From Vibrio superstes (GTDB lineage Bacteria; Pseudomonadota; Gammaproteobacteria; Enterobacterales; Vibrionaceae): a DNA stretch of 64,000 bases. Where the stretch lies: positions 1,959,111-2,023,110 of the forward strand of contig NZ_BCUR01000004.1 in the NCBI RefSeq assembly GCF_003569005.1, read 5' to 3'. A program made the translations under genes and the position numbers. Positions 52,713-62,561 of the stretch are shown here, piece by piece (position 1 is the stretch's first letter; the number at the start of each line of letters is the position of its first letter). The notes beneath the pieces were generated by a model. That model searched no databases, was not told the DNA's origin, and saw only the letters and a program-made list of their open reading frames with translations.

Positions 52713-53600
52713 ATGAAAGATACTATGAAACTTGATGACCTCAATCTGTTCCGCCAAGTCGTGGAGCATGGAAGCTATACAGCCACCTCTCGAGCCACTC
52801 GCATTCCCGTTGCGACCATTACTCGAAGAATACAAGCGTTAGAAGACGCGATTGATTTACGACTGCTGAACAGACACGCTCGCAAATTAACACTAACAGA
52901 AGCCGGCCAACGTTTTTATGAGCAATGTGGCCCTCTACTAAAGCAAATTTCAAGTGCTGCAGTAGAACTGGGTGAAGAGTGTCGCGGTGCGGCTGGTCGC
53001 TTGAGAGTCTCCTCTCCTGCTAACCTGACTAAGCGTATGTTAATGCCGTTGTTTGAAGGCTTCATGGATACCTACCCTGATATCCAGATTGACCTTAGCA
53101 TGACCAACCGCGCTGATGAACTTGACCCTACAGAGTGGGACATGATTTTTCGTGTGGGCCCTCAACGAGATTCAAACCTCATTGCTCGCAAGCTTACCGA
53201 AGTTAAAGACATCTTAGTTGCTAGCCCTGAGTACCTAAAAAGCAGCTCAGCGTCATTGCAGCATGCAGAAGATCTTACCGATCATGCACTTCTGAAAGGC
53301 TTACCCCTTACCCACTGGTCACTACTGAACACTCACGGTGAAACCGTAGTGAACAAAGCGAAAGGTCGCCTAGAAGCAACCGATCTTAATGTAGTAAGGC
53401 ATGCCTGCTCTGCAGGTGTTGGGATTGCTTTGATTCCAAACGTAATGGTGAATCATCACATCGAAAGTGGTGGCTTGGTGCAAGTGCTACCAGAGTGGGC
53501 AGCAAACCCACGCGATATCTTTATGCTGTATAACCATAAAGACCATATCCCAGAAAAAACACGACTACTGATCGACTACATCAGAGATTACTTTAACTAA
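52713..53600 (+). CDS. LysR-family transcriptional regulator
   Basis: 295-aa LysR-type regulator. The N-terminal winged helix-turn-helix is LDDLNLFRQVVEHGSYTATSRATRIPVATITRRIQALEDAIDLRLLNR, with TITRRIQALE in place of the usual SxSRxIxxLE. The effector domain begins at GRLRVSSPANL. The type is the one often called AaeR/DmlR-like, but target and ligand are unknown. It starts with ATG at 52713; an internal ATG four codons later is an alternative. Divergent from the rssB-like gene, convergent with purF. Confidence 0.88.
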   Translation: MKDTMKLDDLNLFRQVVEHGSYTATSRATRIPVATITRRIQALEDAIDLRLLNRHARKLTLTEAGQRFYEQCGPLLKQISSAAVELGEECRGAAGRLRVSSPANLTKRMLMPLFEGFMDTYPDIQIDLSMTNRADELDPTEWDMIFRVGPQRDSNLIARKLTEVKDILVASPEYLKSSSASLQHAEDLTDHALLKGLPLTHWSLLNTHGETVVNKAKGRLEATDLNVVRHACSAGVGIALIPNVMVNHHIESGGLVQVLPEWAANPRDIFMLYNHKDHIPEKTRLLIDYIRDYFN

Positions 53601-53631
53601 ACCAGTGTTGGTTAAAATTGAAAGTACAAAA

Positions 53632-53660
53632 AAAGGCCCAGCATCATGCTGGGCCTTTTT
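53632..53660. terminator. Bidirectional terminator between the LysR gene and purF
   Basis: AAAGGCCCAGCA and TGCTGGGCCTTT form a perfect 12-bp stem around a 3-5-nt loop with A and T runs on the two sides. It serves the convergent lysR and cvpA-purF transcripts. Confidence 0.92.
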
Positions 53661-53678
53661 ATTCGAGCTGAAGCAGCA

Positions 53679-55196
53679 TTACGCGCCTTCGTTATACATC
53701 TCTAAGTTTGCTAAGTCTTGAGCAATGTTCTGCTCTGTTTTTGCATCGTCAGAGCGCAATGAATCAAGGAAGTCTAAGTACTCTTGGTCCACATCACCTG
53801 TCACGTATTGGCCACTGAACACAGAGGTCTCAAACGTCTTAATATCAGGATTGCCCTCGCCTACTGCAGCAACAAGATCTTCTAATGATTGGAACATCAG
53901 TCCATCAGCGCCGATAAGCTCAGAAATCTCATCAACTTCACGACCGTGAGCAATCAACTCATTAGCACTTGGCATATCAATACCGTACACGTTCGGGAAG
54001 CGCACCTCTGGTGCCGCTGAAACGATATAAACCTTGTTTGCACCTGAATCACGAGCCATCTCAATGATTTGCTCGGATGTCGTACCACGAACGATAGAAT
54101 CATCGACTAGCAGTACATTCTTACCTTTGAATTCAGAGCGAATTGCGTTCAGTTTACGACGTACTGATTTCTTACGCTGCTGCTGACCCGGCATGATGAA
54201 GGTACGACCTACATAGCGGTTCTTAACGAAACCTTGACGGTATGGCTTATCAATAATCTGAGCAATCTGCAGAGCAATATCACAAGATGTTTCTGGAATT
54301 GGAATAACGACATCGATATCCAAATCATCCCATTCGCGCTTGATCTTCTCGCCTAACTTGTTACCCATCTCAACACGAGCACTGTATACAGAGACCTTGT
54401 CGATGAAAGAATCAGGGCGAGCAAAATAAACGAACTCAAAGATACATGGGTTCAATTGTGGGTTTTCTGCACATTGTTGAGTGTACAGTTGTCCATCAAA
54501 AGTAATGTATACCGCTTCACCTGGTGCTACATCACGCATGAAGTCAAAACCGACAGCATCGAGTGCTACTGACTCAGATGCCACCATGTATTCTGTGCCG
54601 CCTTCAACTTCACGCTTACCGAGGCATAAAGGACGAATGCCGTTAGGGTCGCGAAATGCAACCATGCCATGACCAATGATCATTGCGGTTACTGCATATG
54701 CACCACGAATGGTCTGATGAACACGCTCAACCGCATCAAACACATCTTTCTCAGTAATGTTGAATGTTTTTGTCATATCAATGTTATGAGCCAATACATT
54801 CAATAGAACTTCAGAGTCAGAAGTTGTATTTACATGACGACGATCTTGTTCAAATAGCTTCTGACGAACATCAGCAGCGTTAGTTAGGTTGCCGTTGTGA
54901 GCCAACGTGATACCAAAAGGAGAGTTCACGTAAAAAGGCTGTGCTTCAGACGCACTTGAACTACCTGCCGTAGGGTAACGAACGTGTCCGATACCTACGT
55001 TGCCTTGTAAGCGTTGCATGTGTTTTGCTTCAAACACATCCTTAACTAGACCGTTTGCTTTACGCAGACGAAAACGATTGCTATCTATGGTAATAATACC
55101 CGCAGCATCTTGTCCACGATGCTGCAAAACCGTAAGCGCATCATAAATCGATTGATTAACAGGAGTTGTGCCTACAATTCCAACAATACCACACAT
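53679..55196 (-). CDS. purF: PurF, amidophosphoribosyltransferase
   Basis: First committed step of purine synthesis, PRPP plus glutamine to phosphoribosylamine. The 505-aa protein has the N-terminal nucleophile Cys2 (MCGIVGIVG), glutaminase segments GHVRYPTAG and LAHNGNLTN, and the C-terminal PRPP loop [14 protein letters not shown]. It follows cvpA by 31 nt in one operon controlled by the PurR box ahead of cvpA. Confidence 0.97.
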   Translation of the reverse strand: MCGIVGIVGTTPVNQSIYDALTVLQHRGQDAAGIITIDSNRFRLRKANGLVKDVFEAKHMQRLQGNVGIGHVRYPTAGSSSASEAQPFYVNSPFGITLAHNGNLTNAADVRQKLFEQDRRHVNTTSDSEVLLNVLAHNIDMTKTFNITEKDVFDAVERVHQTIRGAYAVTAMIIGHGMVAFRDPNGIRPLCLGKREVEGGTEYMVASESVALDAVGFDFMRDVAPGEAVYITFDGQLYTQQCAENPQLNPCIFEFVYFARPDSFIDKVSVYSARVEMGNKLGEKIKREWDDLDIDVVIPIPETSCDIALQIAQIIDKPYRQGFVKNRYVGRTFIMPGQQQRKKSVRRKLNAIRSEFKGKNVLLVDDSIVRGTTSEQIIEMARDSGANKVYIVSAAPEVRFPNVYGIDMPSANELIAHGREVDEISELIGADGLMFQSLEDLVAAVGEGNPDIKTFETSVFSGQYVTGDVDQEYLDFLDSLRSDDAKTEQNIAQDLANLEMYNEGA

Positions 55197-55227
55197 GTCT
55201 AAACCCTCAGTATTGGCCAGTTAAGCT

Positions 55228-55719
55228 TTATACCACTCCGGATAAAAAGCTAGACGTTTCTTTAAGATGTTCGAAAAACGGTGCGATCAGACGACTGAAC
55301 TCTGGAATCAATTGCGATTGGCGCCACCAGTCCGAATTTGACAAACTGGTGAAGGCATCCATAAAAAACAGTACTGCGGCAACGATCAATACGCCACGCA
55401 AAGTACCAAACACGATCCCAAGCACGCGATCTGTTCCTGACAGACCTGTCTTTTGGACCAACTGTCCTATGGTGTAGTTAATGACTGCACCAACGACTAG
55501 CGTTGCCACAAACAGAGCGCCAACTGCGGCTCCATTTCGGACCATGTCATCTTGGATGTTTGTAAAGTACACCGCTAGTCTAGTGTAGTACTGGCTGGCA
55601 ATAAAAAAGGCGCCAAACCAAATCACTAACGAGAGCGCTTCCTTAACAAAACCTCGTACCAAACTGATCAGCGCAGAGATGCCGATCACACCTAAAATAG
55701 TAAAATCTATCCAATTCAT
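55228..55719 (-). CDS. cvpA: CvpA, inner-membrane protein
   Basis: 163-aa integral membrane protein named for its requirement in colicin V production in E. coli. It has four hydrophobic helices: MNWIDFTILGVIGISALISLVRGF, ALSLVIWFGAFFIAS, GALFVATLVVGAVINYTIG and VLGIVFGTLRGVLIVAAVLFF. The conserved GLSGTDRVLGIVFG motif is present. First gene of cvpA-purF. A GAGGAAG ribosome-binding sequence precedes the ATG. Confidence 0.95.
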   Translation of the reverse strand: MNWIDFTILGVIGISALISLVRGFVKEALSLVIWFGAFFIASQYYTRLAVYFTNIQDDMVRNGAAVGALFVATLVVGAVINYTIGQLVQKTGLSGTDRVLGIVFGTLRGVLIVAAVLFFMDAFTSLSNSDWWRQSQLIPEFSRLIAPFFEHLKETSSFLSGVV

Positions 55720-55746
55720 GAGCTTTACTTCCTCATGCTGGCGCGC

Positions 55747-55783
55747 ATTCTAACAGAAAAATGCGCGACGCAAACGTTTTCTT
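55747..55783 (-). promoter_or_regulatory. cvpA-purF promoter with PurR operator
   Basis: ACGCAAACGTTTTCTT (55768-55783) matches the PurR consensus AnGCAAnCGnTTnCnT at all fixed positions. On the minus strand a -10 hexamer TAGAAT (55752-55747) lies 15-17 nt downstream of the operator end, so bound PurR would cover the -35 region. The operator's last base overlaps the dedD stop codon. The same operator controls cvpA-purF in E. coli. Confidence 0.88.
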
Positions 55784-56382
55784 TATGGTTTTAGTGGCTT
55801 AAATGTCTGAATCTGGCCTTGTTCGCCTGTGAGCTTTTTCAATTCAGGCAGTTGCGATTCTAACTTTGAACGAGAGACATCCGGGCCAACGATGACGCGA
55901 TAAATGTTACCCGCCTTACGAACGCTGGCTATAAAACCACGATTACGCAGATCCTTAACCATTCCATCCGCGTTCTCTTTACTGCTAACGGCGACCAACT
56001 GAATAATCCAGGCACTGTCTTCGTAGTCATTGCGTTCTTCTACCTTACGCTCCTTAACTTCAACCACTTCAAGTTTAGGTTTCGGCTCAGCCTTAGGTTT
56101 CGGAGCAGGTTCCACTTTTTTCTCTACCTGAGCTGTTTGAGTCTTTTCACTTTCATGAATCACTTCTTCAACCGGTTCTGGAGGCAAAGACACCTCTTCT
56201 TCTACAGGGTCTTGAATCTCAAAAGATTCGACTTCCGACTCAAGCTGAGGCTTGATTGGAATGGCAACAAACTCTTCTTTGTAGTGAAGCTTCTCACCAT
56301 CTAACACGTCAGGGAGTACGATAACTCCGACGGCAACGAGTACTATGGTACCGACTAAGCGACTTTGAAATTTACTCGCCAT
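55783..56382 (-). CDS. dedD: DedD, SPOR-domain division protein
   Basis: 199-aa inner-membrane protein that binds septal peptidoglycan. It has a short cytoplasmic start, one transmembrane helix (LVGTIVLVAVGVIVLPDVL), an acidic then Lys/Pro-rich linker (about 45-115) and a C-terminal SPOR domain (DSAWIIQLVAVSSKENADGMVKDLRNRGF...YRVIVGPDVSR). It overlaps the folC end by 11 nt. Its stop codon overlaps the PurR operator of cvpA. Confidence 0.93.
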   Translation of the reverse strand: MASKFQSRLVGTIVLVAVGVIVLPDVLDGEKLHYKEEFVAIPIKPQLESEVESFEIQDPVEEEVSLPPEPVEEVIHESEKTQTAQVEKKVEPAPKPKAEPKPKLEVVEVKERKVEERNDYEDSAWIIQLVAVSSKENADGMVKDLRNRGFIASVRKAGNIYRVIVGPDVSRSKLESQLPELKKLTGEQGQIQTFKPLKP

Positions 56383-57646
56383 TGTTTCTCCTTGTTTGCC
56401 AATGTTCCAACACGGCCCCTACGGTAAAAAATGATCCCAATACGACGACGATGTCCTCTTTCCCTGCATCACTCATGGCTTGCTCAAACGCTTCCACAGG
56501 GTTTTCAAATCCTACCGTGCCCTTGTCGAGGTATTGACACAGTTCATCGGCTGATGCCGCTCTAGGACCTTCTAGCGAAGCAGGATACCAATGCTGCGTG
56601 CAACTCGAGAGCGCTTCGAGTGTGGCTGCGACATCTTTATCATGAAGCATTCCAACAACCGCTCTTATTTTTTGCTCTGGATAGCGCTGTTGCAGTTGCG
56701 CAACCAAGTATTCGGCAGAGTGAGGATTATGCGCAACATCTAATATCACCGTTGGCTGTTGCGACAAATACTGCATTCTTCCCGCAAGCTTGGCACTCTT
56801 TAGGCCATTAACGATATTCACATCGGTAAGGTCTAAATCAGAGACGCCCAACGCCATCAAAGCAGTCGCTGCATTGGCTAACGGAAGATTCGGTTTTGGC
56901 AAATCGGTGACATCAAAGCTGCCGGACTGCCAGTGCCACAGCTCTCCGTCTTCTTGATAAGAATATTGATACTCCACTTGATAAAACGTCGCACCGATAT
57001 CATCGGCATGAGCGGCTACTGTCATCGGTGCATTAGGTTGACCGCAAATCGCTGGTTTGCCTGCTCTAAAGATACCCGCTTTTTCAAAGCCAATGACATT
57101 GATGTCATCACCAAGCCAGTCAACATGGTCCACCGCAAGGCTAGTAATGATACTGACGTCGTGATCCACGATATTGGTTGCATCTAGACGACCGCCAAGA
57201 CCCACTTCAAGAAGCACAACATCAACTTTTTTCTGCTGGAATAAGTGCAAAGCAGCTAAGGTCGCGTATTCAAAAAAGCTGAGACTGATGTCACCTCTTA
57301 ATTTTTCAATAACATCAAAAGCGGCAACATGAGACTCGTCAGCAAGCTCTGCACCATTGATTCGAACGCGTTCGTTGTAGCGAATAAGGTGCGGTGAGCT
57401 GTATACGCCAACGCTATATCCAGCGTCGAGCAATATGGCCTCCATAATGGCACACGTTGAGCCTTTGCCATTGGTTCCGGCAACGGTGATCACTTTGGGC
57501 GCTGGCTTAGTCAGGCTAGGCGTCGCTTTCTGGGCTACTTGGGATACACGGTCAAGACCTAGGTCTATCGCACTGGTATGAATGGACTGTAAATAATCAA
57601 GCCACACCGTTAGGGATGATGTGGCTTGTGGGATATGTGAACTCAT
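56372..57646 (-). CDS. folC: FolC, dihydrofolate synthase/folylpolyglutamate synthase
   Basis: Adds glutamate to dihydropteroate and to folates. The 424-aa protein has the P-loop TVAGTNGKGST (54-64), the Omega loop region VYSSPHLIRYNERVRING, the VGLGGRLDATN motif and the C-terminal ligase domain with ILDVAHNPHS. It sits between accD and dedD as in E. coli, with an 11-nt overlap into dedD that suggests translational coupling. Confidence 0.96.
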   Translation of the reverse strand: MSSHIPQATSSLTVWLDYLQSIHTSAIDLGLDRVSQVAQKATPSLTKPAPKVITVAGTNGKGSTCAIMEAILLDAGYSVGVYSSPHLIRYNERVRINGAELADESHVAAFDVIEKLRGDISLSFFEYATLAALHLFQQKKVDVVLLEVGLGGRLDATNIVDHDVSIITSLAVDHVDWLGDDINVIGFEKAGIFRAGKPAICGQPNAPMTVAAHADDIGATFYQVEYQYSYQEDGELWHWQSGSFDVTDLPKPNLPLANAATALMALGVSDLDLTDVNIVNGLKSAKLAGRMQYLSQQPTVILDVAHNPHSAEYLVAQLQQRYPEQKIRAVVGMLHDKDVAATLEALSSCTQHWYPASLEGPRAASADELCQYLDKGTVGFENPVEAFEQAMSDAGKEDIVVVLGSFFTVGAVLEHWQTRRNNGE

Positions 57647-57689
57647 CTATCTATATAACGCTAATTACTGGCAGATAATGAGTACTGTA

Positions 57690-58613
57690 CTATTTTTCTG
57701 GCGCTACGGGTACTTCGTATTCAGCCTCTTTTGGGCCTTCGTTAACAGAAACCACTAAAGGTGATGAATGGTTAGTCAACTTAGCCAATAAGCCGCCCAC
57801 TCTTTGACGCATTTCACGGCGATCAACGATCATGTCAATGCCACCATGCTCAAGTAGGAACTCACTGGTTTGGAAGCCTTCAGGTAGATCTTCACGAACC
57901 GTTTGTTCGATAACACGACGTCCTGCAAAACCGATAACCGCACGAGGTTCACCAATATTGATATCACCTAGCATCGCAAAGCTTGCTGATACGCCACCCA
58001 TAGTTGGGTCTGTCATAACAGAAATGAACGGCAAACCTTTCTTTGAAAGTCGTTCAAGTGCTGCACTGGTTTTTGCCATCTGCATTAGAGACATTAGCGC
58101 CTCTTGCATGCGAGCGCCGCCACTTGCAGAGAAACACACTAAGCCACAGTTGTTTTCAATTGCAGCGTCTACAGCGCGAACAAAGCGTGCACCCACAACC
58201 GAGCCCATAGAGCCGCCCATGAATTTAAACTCCATCGCACACGCTACAACAGGCATACCGTGTATAGCACCCTTCATTGCGATCAATGCGTCTTTCTCGC
58301 CACTGCTCTTTTGGTAAGTAGTGATACGATCTTTATAGCGCTTAGTATCTTTAAACTTCAGTTTATCTTGAGGCTCTAGCTCTGCACCTAGCTCTTCACG
58401 GCCATCTGCATCTAGAAAACTGTCTAAACGGTTACGTGCAGAGATGCGCATGTGATGATCACACTTAGGGCAAACCTCTAAGTTACGCTGTAGCTCTGCT
58501 TGATATAAAACTTGTTCACAAGAGGTACATTTCGTCCATACACCTTCAGGAACATTCGCCTTGCGAGACGTTGAAATACTGCTTTTGTTGAAAATCTTCT
58601 CAAGCCAACTCAT
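57690..58613 (-). CDS. accD: AccD, acetyl-CoA carboxylase carboxyltransferase beta subunit
   Basis: With AccA transfers carboxyl from carboxybiotin to acetyl-CoA, committing carbon to fatty acids. The 307-aa protein has the N-terminal four-cysteine zinc ribbon (Cys29, Cys32, Cys48, Cys51) and the crotonase-fold core with [17 protein letters not shown] and [21 protein letters not shown] segments. Upstream of folC, separated by 43 nt. The biotin it needs links it to the bio genes at the window start only functionally. Confidence 0.96.
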   Translation of the reverse strand: MSWLEKIFNKSSISTSRKANVPEGVWTKCTSCEQVLYQAELQRNLEVCPKCDHHMRISARNRLDSFLDADGREELGAELEPQDKLKFKDTKRYKDRITTYQKSSGEKDALIAMKGAIHGMPVVACAMEFKFMGGSMGSVVGARFVRAVDAAIENNCGLVCFSASGGARMQEALMSLMQMAKTSAALERLSKKGLPFISVMTDPTMGGVSASFAMLGDINIGEPRAVIGFAGRRVIEQTVREDLPEGFQTSEFLLEHGGIDMIVDRREMRQRVGGLLAKLTNHSSPLVVSVNEGPKEAEYEVPVAPEK

Positions 58614-58781
58614 GAAAGACCTTTTTCATTAAGCTCTCGCCGCAACGGCAAGAGGTTGATAATTTGCAAGGATTAAACCATAGATCCACTCTAGTGTAGA
58701 TAAAAAACTGGTTGTACCTATCCCTTACTACTTAATTATTACCGCAAAATGACGTCAAATTGACGCTATATTTGCGTTTCA

Positions 58782-59573
58782 TCACAATTCTTCGGGTAAA
58801 AATAGCGGCCCCATAGGCAATTCAGGAATAGCGAATTCCTCTGGGTAGTCCACTTTTACCAAATATAATCCATGAGCTTTCGCCGTTGCTCCTGCTAGAG
58901 AGCGATTTTTCTGTGACAATAGCCATTCAATCCATTCTACCGGTTGCTCATTGCGGCCTACCACCAGCAAACTACCGACGATGTTTCGTACCATATGATG
59001 GACGAAGGCATTCGCCTTGATATCGACAACGATATAATGATTATGACGAGTCACGTTAATATGCATCATATTACGAAACGGACTATGCGACTGACAATGT
59101 GCAGCTCTAAATGACGTAAAGTCATTCTCTCCTAACAAGAACTGGGCAGCTTGATGCATTTTTTCTACATCAAGGTCGCCATGATAATGGCTCACCCCTT
59201 TTGCTAGGATTGCAGGGCGCAAAGCATGGTTATAGATAACGTAGCGATAGCGCCTTGCTGTCGCACTGAATCGTGCGTGAAAGTCTTCAGATACCTCTGT
59301 GGCCCAACGTACAGCAATATCACCAGGCATGTTAGCGTTCACGCCCATTTGCCAAGCCAGCATCTTACGAGAGGCGGTAGTATCAAAATGCACTACTTGT
59401 CCGGTGCCGTGTACGCCAGCATCTGTGCGGCCTGCGCATTGAACCTCTACTGGGTGATTCGCCACTATGGAGAGCGCTTTCTCTAAACGCTCTTGAACAG
59501 AATCGAATTCGTTCTGTCTTTGCCAACCATAATATTTTGCACCATCGTATTCGATGCCTAAGGCGATTCTCAT
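58782..59573 (-). CDS. truA: TruA, tRNA pseudouridine(38-40) synthase
   Basis: Makes pseudouridine at positions 38-40 of the tRNA anticodon arm. The 263-aa product has the catalytic Asp51 in [11 protein letters not shown], the RRYRYVIYN segment and [15 protein letters not shown]. The usual size. It lies between the fimV-like gene and accD, as in Vibrio and close to the E. coli order (where dedA intervenes). The 168-bp gap to accD may hold an accD promoter. Confidence 0.96.
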   Translation of the reverse strand: MRIALGIEYDGAKYYGWQRQNEFDSVQERLEKALSIVANHPVEVQCAGRTDAGVHGTGQVVHFDTTASRKMLAWQMGVNANMPGDIAVRWATEVSEDFHARFSATARRYRYVIYNHALRPAILAKGVSHYHGDLDVEKMHQAAQFLLGENDFTSFRAAHCQSHSPFRNMMHINVTRHNHYIVVDIKANAFVHHMVRNIVGSLLVVGRNEQPVEWIEWLLSQKNRSLAGATAKAHGLYLVKVDYPEEFAIPELPMGPLFLPEEL

Positions 59574-59640
59574 CAGTCACAATCCAGTTGAAATTTGGGG
59601 CGGGCAGTATAAACGATGCACGTTAACCTCACAAATTTCA

Positions 59641-61332
59641 TTAAGAGCGAATAGACTCCAACAACTGCTGAGCGCGCTGTTGCTCCTCTTGCGTACCCTT
59701 TTCCAACACCCCTTTTAACAACTTACTGGCGTGGTTTAGGTCGTTCATTTGAATGTAAACCGTAGCAAGATCTAACTGACTTGCGACTTCACCCTCCAAA
59801 TCAACGTCTTTTAGTTCTACTTTACCAATCACATCTGGGAATTCATCAAGCCCAACCCTAAGGTCTAACTCTTCTTCATCTGGGTTAGTCGCAGGCTCTG
59901 AGTCTCCCTCAGCAATCACTTCATCGATAGTCTTATAAGGACTGTGAGGCTTATGTTCTACTGATGGTTCACTCTCAACAGGGGTCTGCTGCGACACAAC
60001 TTCATCATTAGGGGTAATCTCTTGTGATTCAGGCGCTGGCTCGTCATCTGCAGGCTTGGATTCAGAAATCGTATCAGTATCGTCTTCAGCTAACAGTTCT
60101 AAGGCTTCTTTTCTGGCATCAGCTAACGCCTCTTTCTCACCATATTCTGGCAGGTCTTCGTCATGAACAACGTCTTCTGATTCGACTTCTGGTTGAGAGC
60201 TGAATTTGACGTCCGCTTCTATTAGCTCGTCATGCTCGCTATCTGTTTTATCCGCCAAGATTTTATCAAGCTCTTGCTCAAACTCTTTATCTAAAGGATT
60301 TACCGTGCCTTGCTGTGGTTCAGTATGCCTAGGTTCAGTCTGTGTAGATTCTTCGTCAGTGGCCAATTCTCTCTTCGCTTCGACTGGGTCTACATTTTCA
60401 ATCTCTGGCTCATCATCACCTCGAGCAACAGGCGCTGGGTTTAATGCCTTAGGTGTAGAAGGTTCTTTGCCGATCTGAGGAACAGGTCGAATGGAAAGGG
60501 TCAGCCTAATGATCAACAACATAATCAAGGCAGTGACTACCGCAGATAACGCAACAATCACCCACACATTCGTGAGTAAGGTTGCCCCGTCTTGATTAAT
60601 TGTTGAAGCAGGTATATTACGCTGCTCAATGAGTATCTTTTCTACATTGGCGCGGCGCTCAGACTCAAGGTCTAGTTGACCTTTTAGCTCCACTACGTCG
60701 GTGCGAATTGTGCCGATAGCCTTTAGTAGGTCCTGATTATTTTGTTGCAGAGAATTATATTCACTTTGCGACGATTGCAATTGCTGCTGCAAAAACTCTA
60801 TTTGTTTTTGCTGAATTTCTCGGGCTCCAAGGTCTTCAACATTAATCTGAGTAGGTGCATTTTCATTGGCCACCTTGGCAAGGTAACTCGCTTTTCGCTC
60901 ATGAATTTTGAACAAACGAACCGCTTCTGCAACGTTCTGCTTTTCTACCTCGGCATCTGCTGGAATAGTGATGGTGCTTCCAGGTTTCAGCAGATGAATA
61001 TTCCTGTCTTCAAAGGCGGTAGGGTTCGCTCTGTAGATAGCCAATACCATCTTATAGACAGATTGTTGATTGCTAGTTCTTACCGTTTGGCCAATAGACC
61101 ACAAGGTCTCATCTATAGCGGTTGGGCCATACGTTCTTTGAGTGGAAAGCCTGTTTTGGTCGCGATTAAGCGCCGTGCCATCAAGGTTGTCTGGGACAAT
61201 ATAGGTAGGAACCGCTTGTAGTTTTCCACTCGGTCCAACAAGGCGAATTTCTTCAGCCTGCGAAACAACAGAAAACAGAATACAAGCAATGATAACAAGG
61301 GTACGACGATACAATTCCATTTGAGAGCGCAA
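59641..61332 (-). CDS. FimV/HubP-family polar landmark protein, short form
   Basis: 563-aa protein with a signal peptide (LVIIACILFSVVSQA), a LysM-like periplasmic region (TLWSIGQTVRTSNQQSVYKMVLAIYRANPTAF...LKPGSTITIP), a coiled coil (about 165-230) and one transmembrane helix (VWVIVALSAVVTALIMLLIIRL). A very acidic cytoplasmic part and the C-terminal FimV TPR-like domain (LDLATVYIQMNDLNHASKLLKGVL) follow. This is the layout of Vibrio HubP, which marks the pole for ParA1, CheW and flagellar proteins. Well-studied HubP and FimV proteins are much longer. The TTG at 61332 has AAGG 9 nt upstream; the ATG at 61320 lacks one but is a plausible alternative. Confidence 0.82.
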   Translation of the reverse strand: MRSQMELYRRTLVIIACILFSVVSQAEEIRLVGPSGKLQAVPTYIVPDNLDGTALNRDQNRLSTQRTYGPTAIDETLWSIGQTVRTSNQQSVYKMVLAIYRANPTAFEDRNIHLLKPGSTITIPADAEVEKQNVAEAVRLFKIHERKASYLAKVANENAPTQINVEDLGAREIQQKQIEFLQQQLQSSQSEYNSLQQNNQDLLKAIGTIRTDVVELKGQLDLESERRANVEKILIEQRNIPASTINQDGATLLTNVWVIVALSAVVTALIMLLIIRLTLSIRPVPQIGKEPSTPKALNPAPVARGDDEPEIENVDPVEAKRELATDEESTQTEPRHTEPQQGTVNPLDKEFEQELDKILADKTDSEHDELIEADVKFSSQPEVESEDVVHDEDLPEYGEKEALADARKEALELLAEDDTDTISESKPADDEPAPESQEITPNDEVVSQQTPVESEPSVEHKPHSPYKTIDEVIAEGDSEPATNPDEEELDLRVGLDEFPDVIGKVELKDVDLEGEVASQLDLATVYIQMNDLNHASKLLKGVLEKGTQEEQQRAQQLLESIRS

Positions 61333-61470
61333 CTAGACTTACCTTAGGCGATGAATAGTTCTAATTTGCTAAAATTTACAACAAAAGACAACAACAGCAT
61401 GCCAATTTACGTTAAAAATGTGTTGCAAATACCGCTAATGGTTAATCATTGAGCTTTATCTTACCTAAAA

Positions 61471-61507
61471 AGAAAAAGCCAGAGATACACGAGGCAACTC
61501 TGGCTTT
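61471..61507 (-). terminator. Rho-independent terminator of asd
   Basis: On the minus strand, AAAGCCAGAG and CTCTGGCTTT form a perfect 10-bp stem around a 13-nt loop and run into TTTTTC. It starts about 40 nt after the asd stop and separates asd from the fimV-like gene. Confidence 0.88.
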
Positions 61508-61547
61508 ATCAATCAGACGAGCGTTACTTCATAGAAGCAGTCACCGT

Positions 61548-62561
61548 TTAGAAGTAATCGCGAATCAACAATTCAGCGATTTGTACTGCGTTAGTTGCTG
61601 CACCTTTGCGGACATTATCAGCAACAACCCATAGGTTAAGGCCGCTTTGATGACTAATATCATTGCGTACACGACCGACCATAACATGGTCTTTGCCGCC
61701 AGCATCACGTACTTGAGTTGGGAAGTCTTCTCCTTGGAAAACCTCAATACCCTCTGTTTGCTCAAACAGCTCTATAGCATGAGTGGCATCAATAGGAGCA
61801 CGCGTTTCTACGTGAACGGCTTCTGCGTGGCCATAGAAAACAGGAACGCGAACACACGTAGGGTTCACCATGATTGAAGGGTCATTGAAGATCTTTTGTG
61901 TTTCCCAAACCATCTTCATTTCTTCTTTGGTGTAACCGTTATCCATAAACGTATCGATCTGAGGAATACAGTTAAACGCAATTTGCTGAGAAAACGTTTC
62001 AGGCTCTGCAGGAATACCATTAAGTAGCTTCGCTGTTTGGCCTGCTAGTTCATCAATACCTGATTTACCCGCACCCGCAACTGACTGGTAGGTCGATACG
62101 TTAATGCGTTCAATGCCTACTTCATCATGAATGGGCTTCAAAGCCACTAGCATTTGGATAGTAGAACAGTTTGGGTTTGCAATGATATTACGGTTACGGA
62201 ATTCCGCAATCGCCTCAGGGTTCACCTCAGGAATAACTAGAGGGATGTCGTAGTCGTATCTGAAGTGCGAAGTATTGTCGATGACTACAACCCCTTCATC
62301 TGCCGCAACAGGTGCCCAGCGCGCAGACAACTCTCCGCCTGCTGAAAATAGAGCGATGTGTACTTGAGACCAATCGAATTCTTCAACATTTTGTACTTCG
62401 ATGCTCTTACCGTTAAAACGGTAGCTCTTACCCTTACTACGCTCACTGGCCAGTAAATGCAGATCTCCTACTGGGAAATCTCTCTCTTTAAGCACTTCTA
62501 GTAGTGTTTCGCCCACAGCACCAGTCGCGCCTAAAATAGCCACATTAAATTTTTGACTCAT
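61548..62561 (-). CDS. asd: Asd, aspartate-semialdehyde dehydrogenase
   Basis: Reduces aspartyl phosphate to the semialdehyde for lysine, threonine, methionine and diaminopimelate. The 337-aa protein has the NADP motif [13 protein letters not shown] (9-21), the catalytic Cys132 in NPNCSTIQ, and [10 protein letters not shown] and [11 protein letters not shown]. coli has at this locus the paralogue usg, which lacks the cysteine; this protein keeps it and should be active. It overlaps pdxB by 4 nt (ATGA type), indicating translational coupling. Confidence 0.93.
   Translation of the reverse strand: MSQKFNVAILGATGAVGETLLEVLKERDFPVGDLHLLASERSKGKSYRFNGKSIEVQNVEEFDWSQVHIALFSAGGELSARWAPVAADEGVVVIDNTSHFRYDYDIPLVIPEVNPEAIAEFRNRNIIANPNCSTIQMLVALKPIHDEVGIERINVSTYQSVAGAGKSGIDELAGQTAKLLNGIPAEPETFSQQIAFNCIPQIDTFMDNGYTKEEMKMVWETQKIFNDPSIMVNPTCVRVPVFYGHAEAVHVETRAPIDATHAIELFEQTEGIEVFQGEDFPTQVRDAGGKDHVMVGRVRNDISHQSGLNLWVVADNVRKGAATNAVQIAELLIRDYF

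Noticed and set aside
59641..61332. Frameshifted or truncated fimV/hubP pseudogene
   Set aside because: The frame is open from signal peptide to the C-terminal FimV domain with all domains in order, so it is a short form and not a broken gene.
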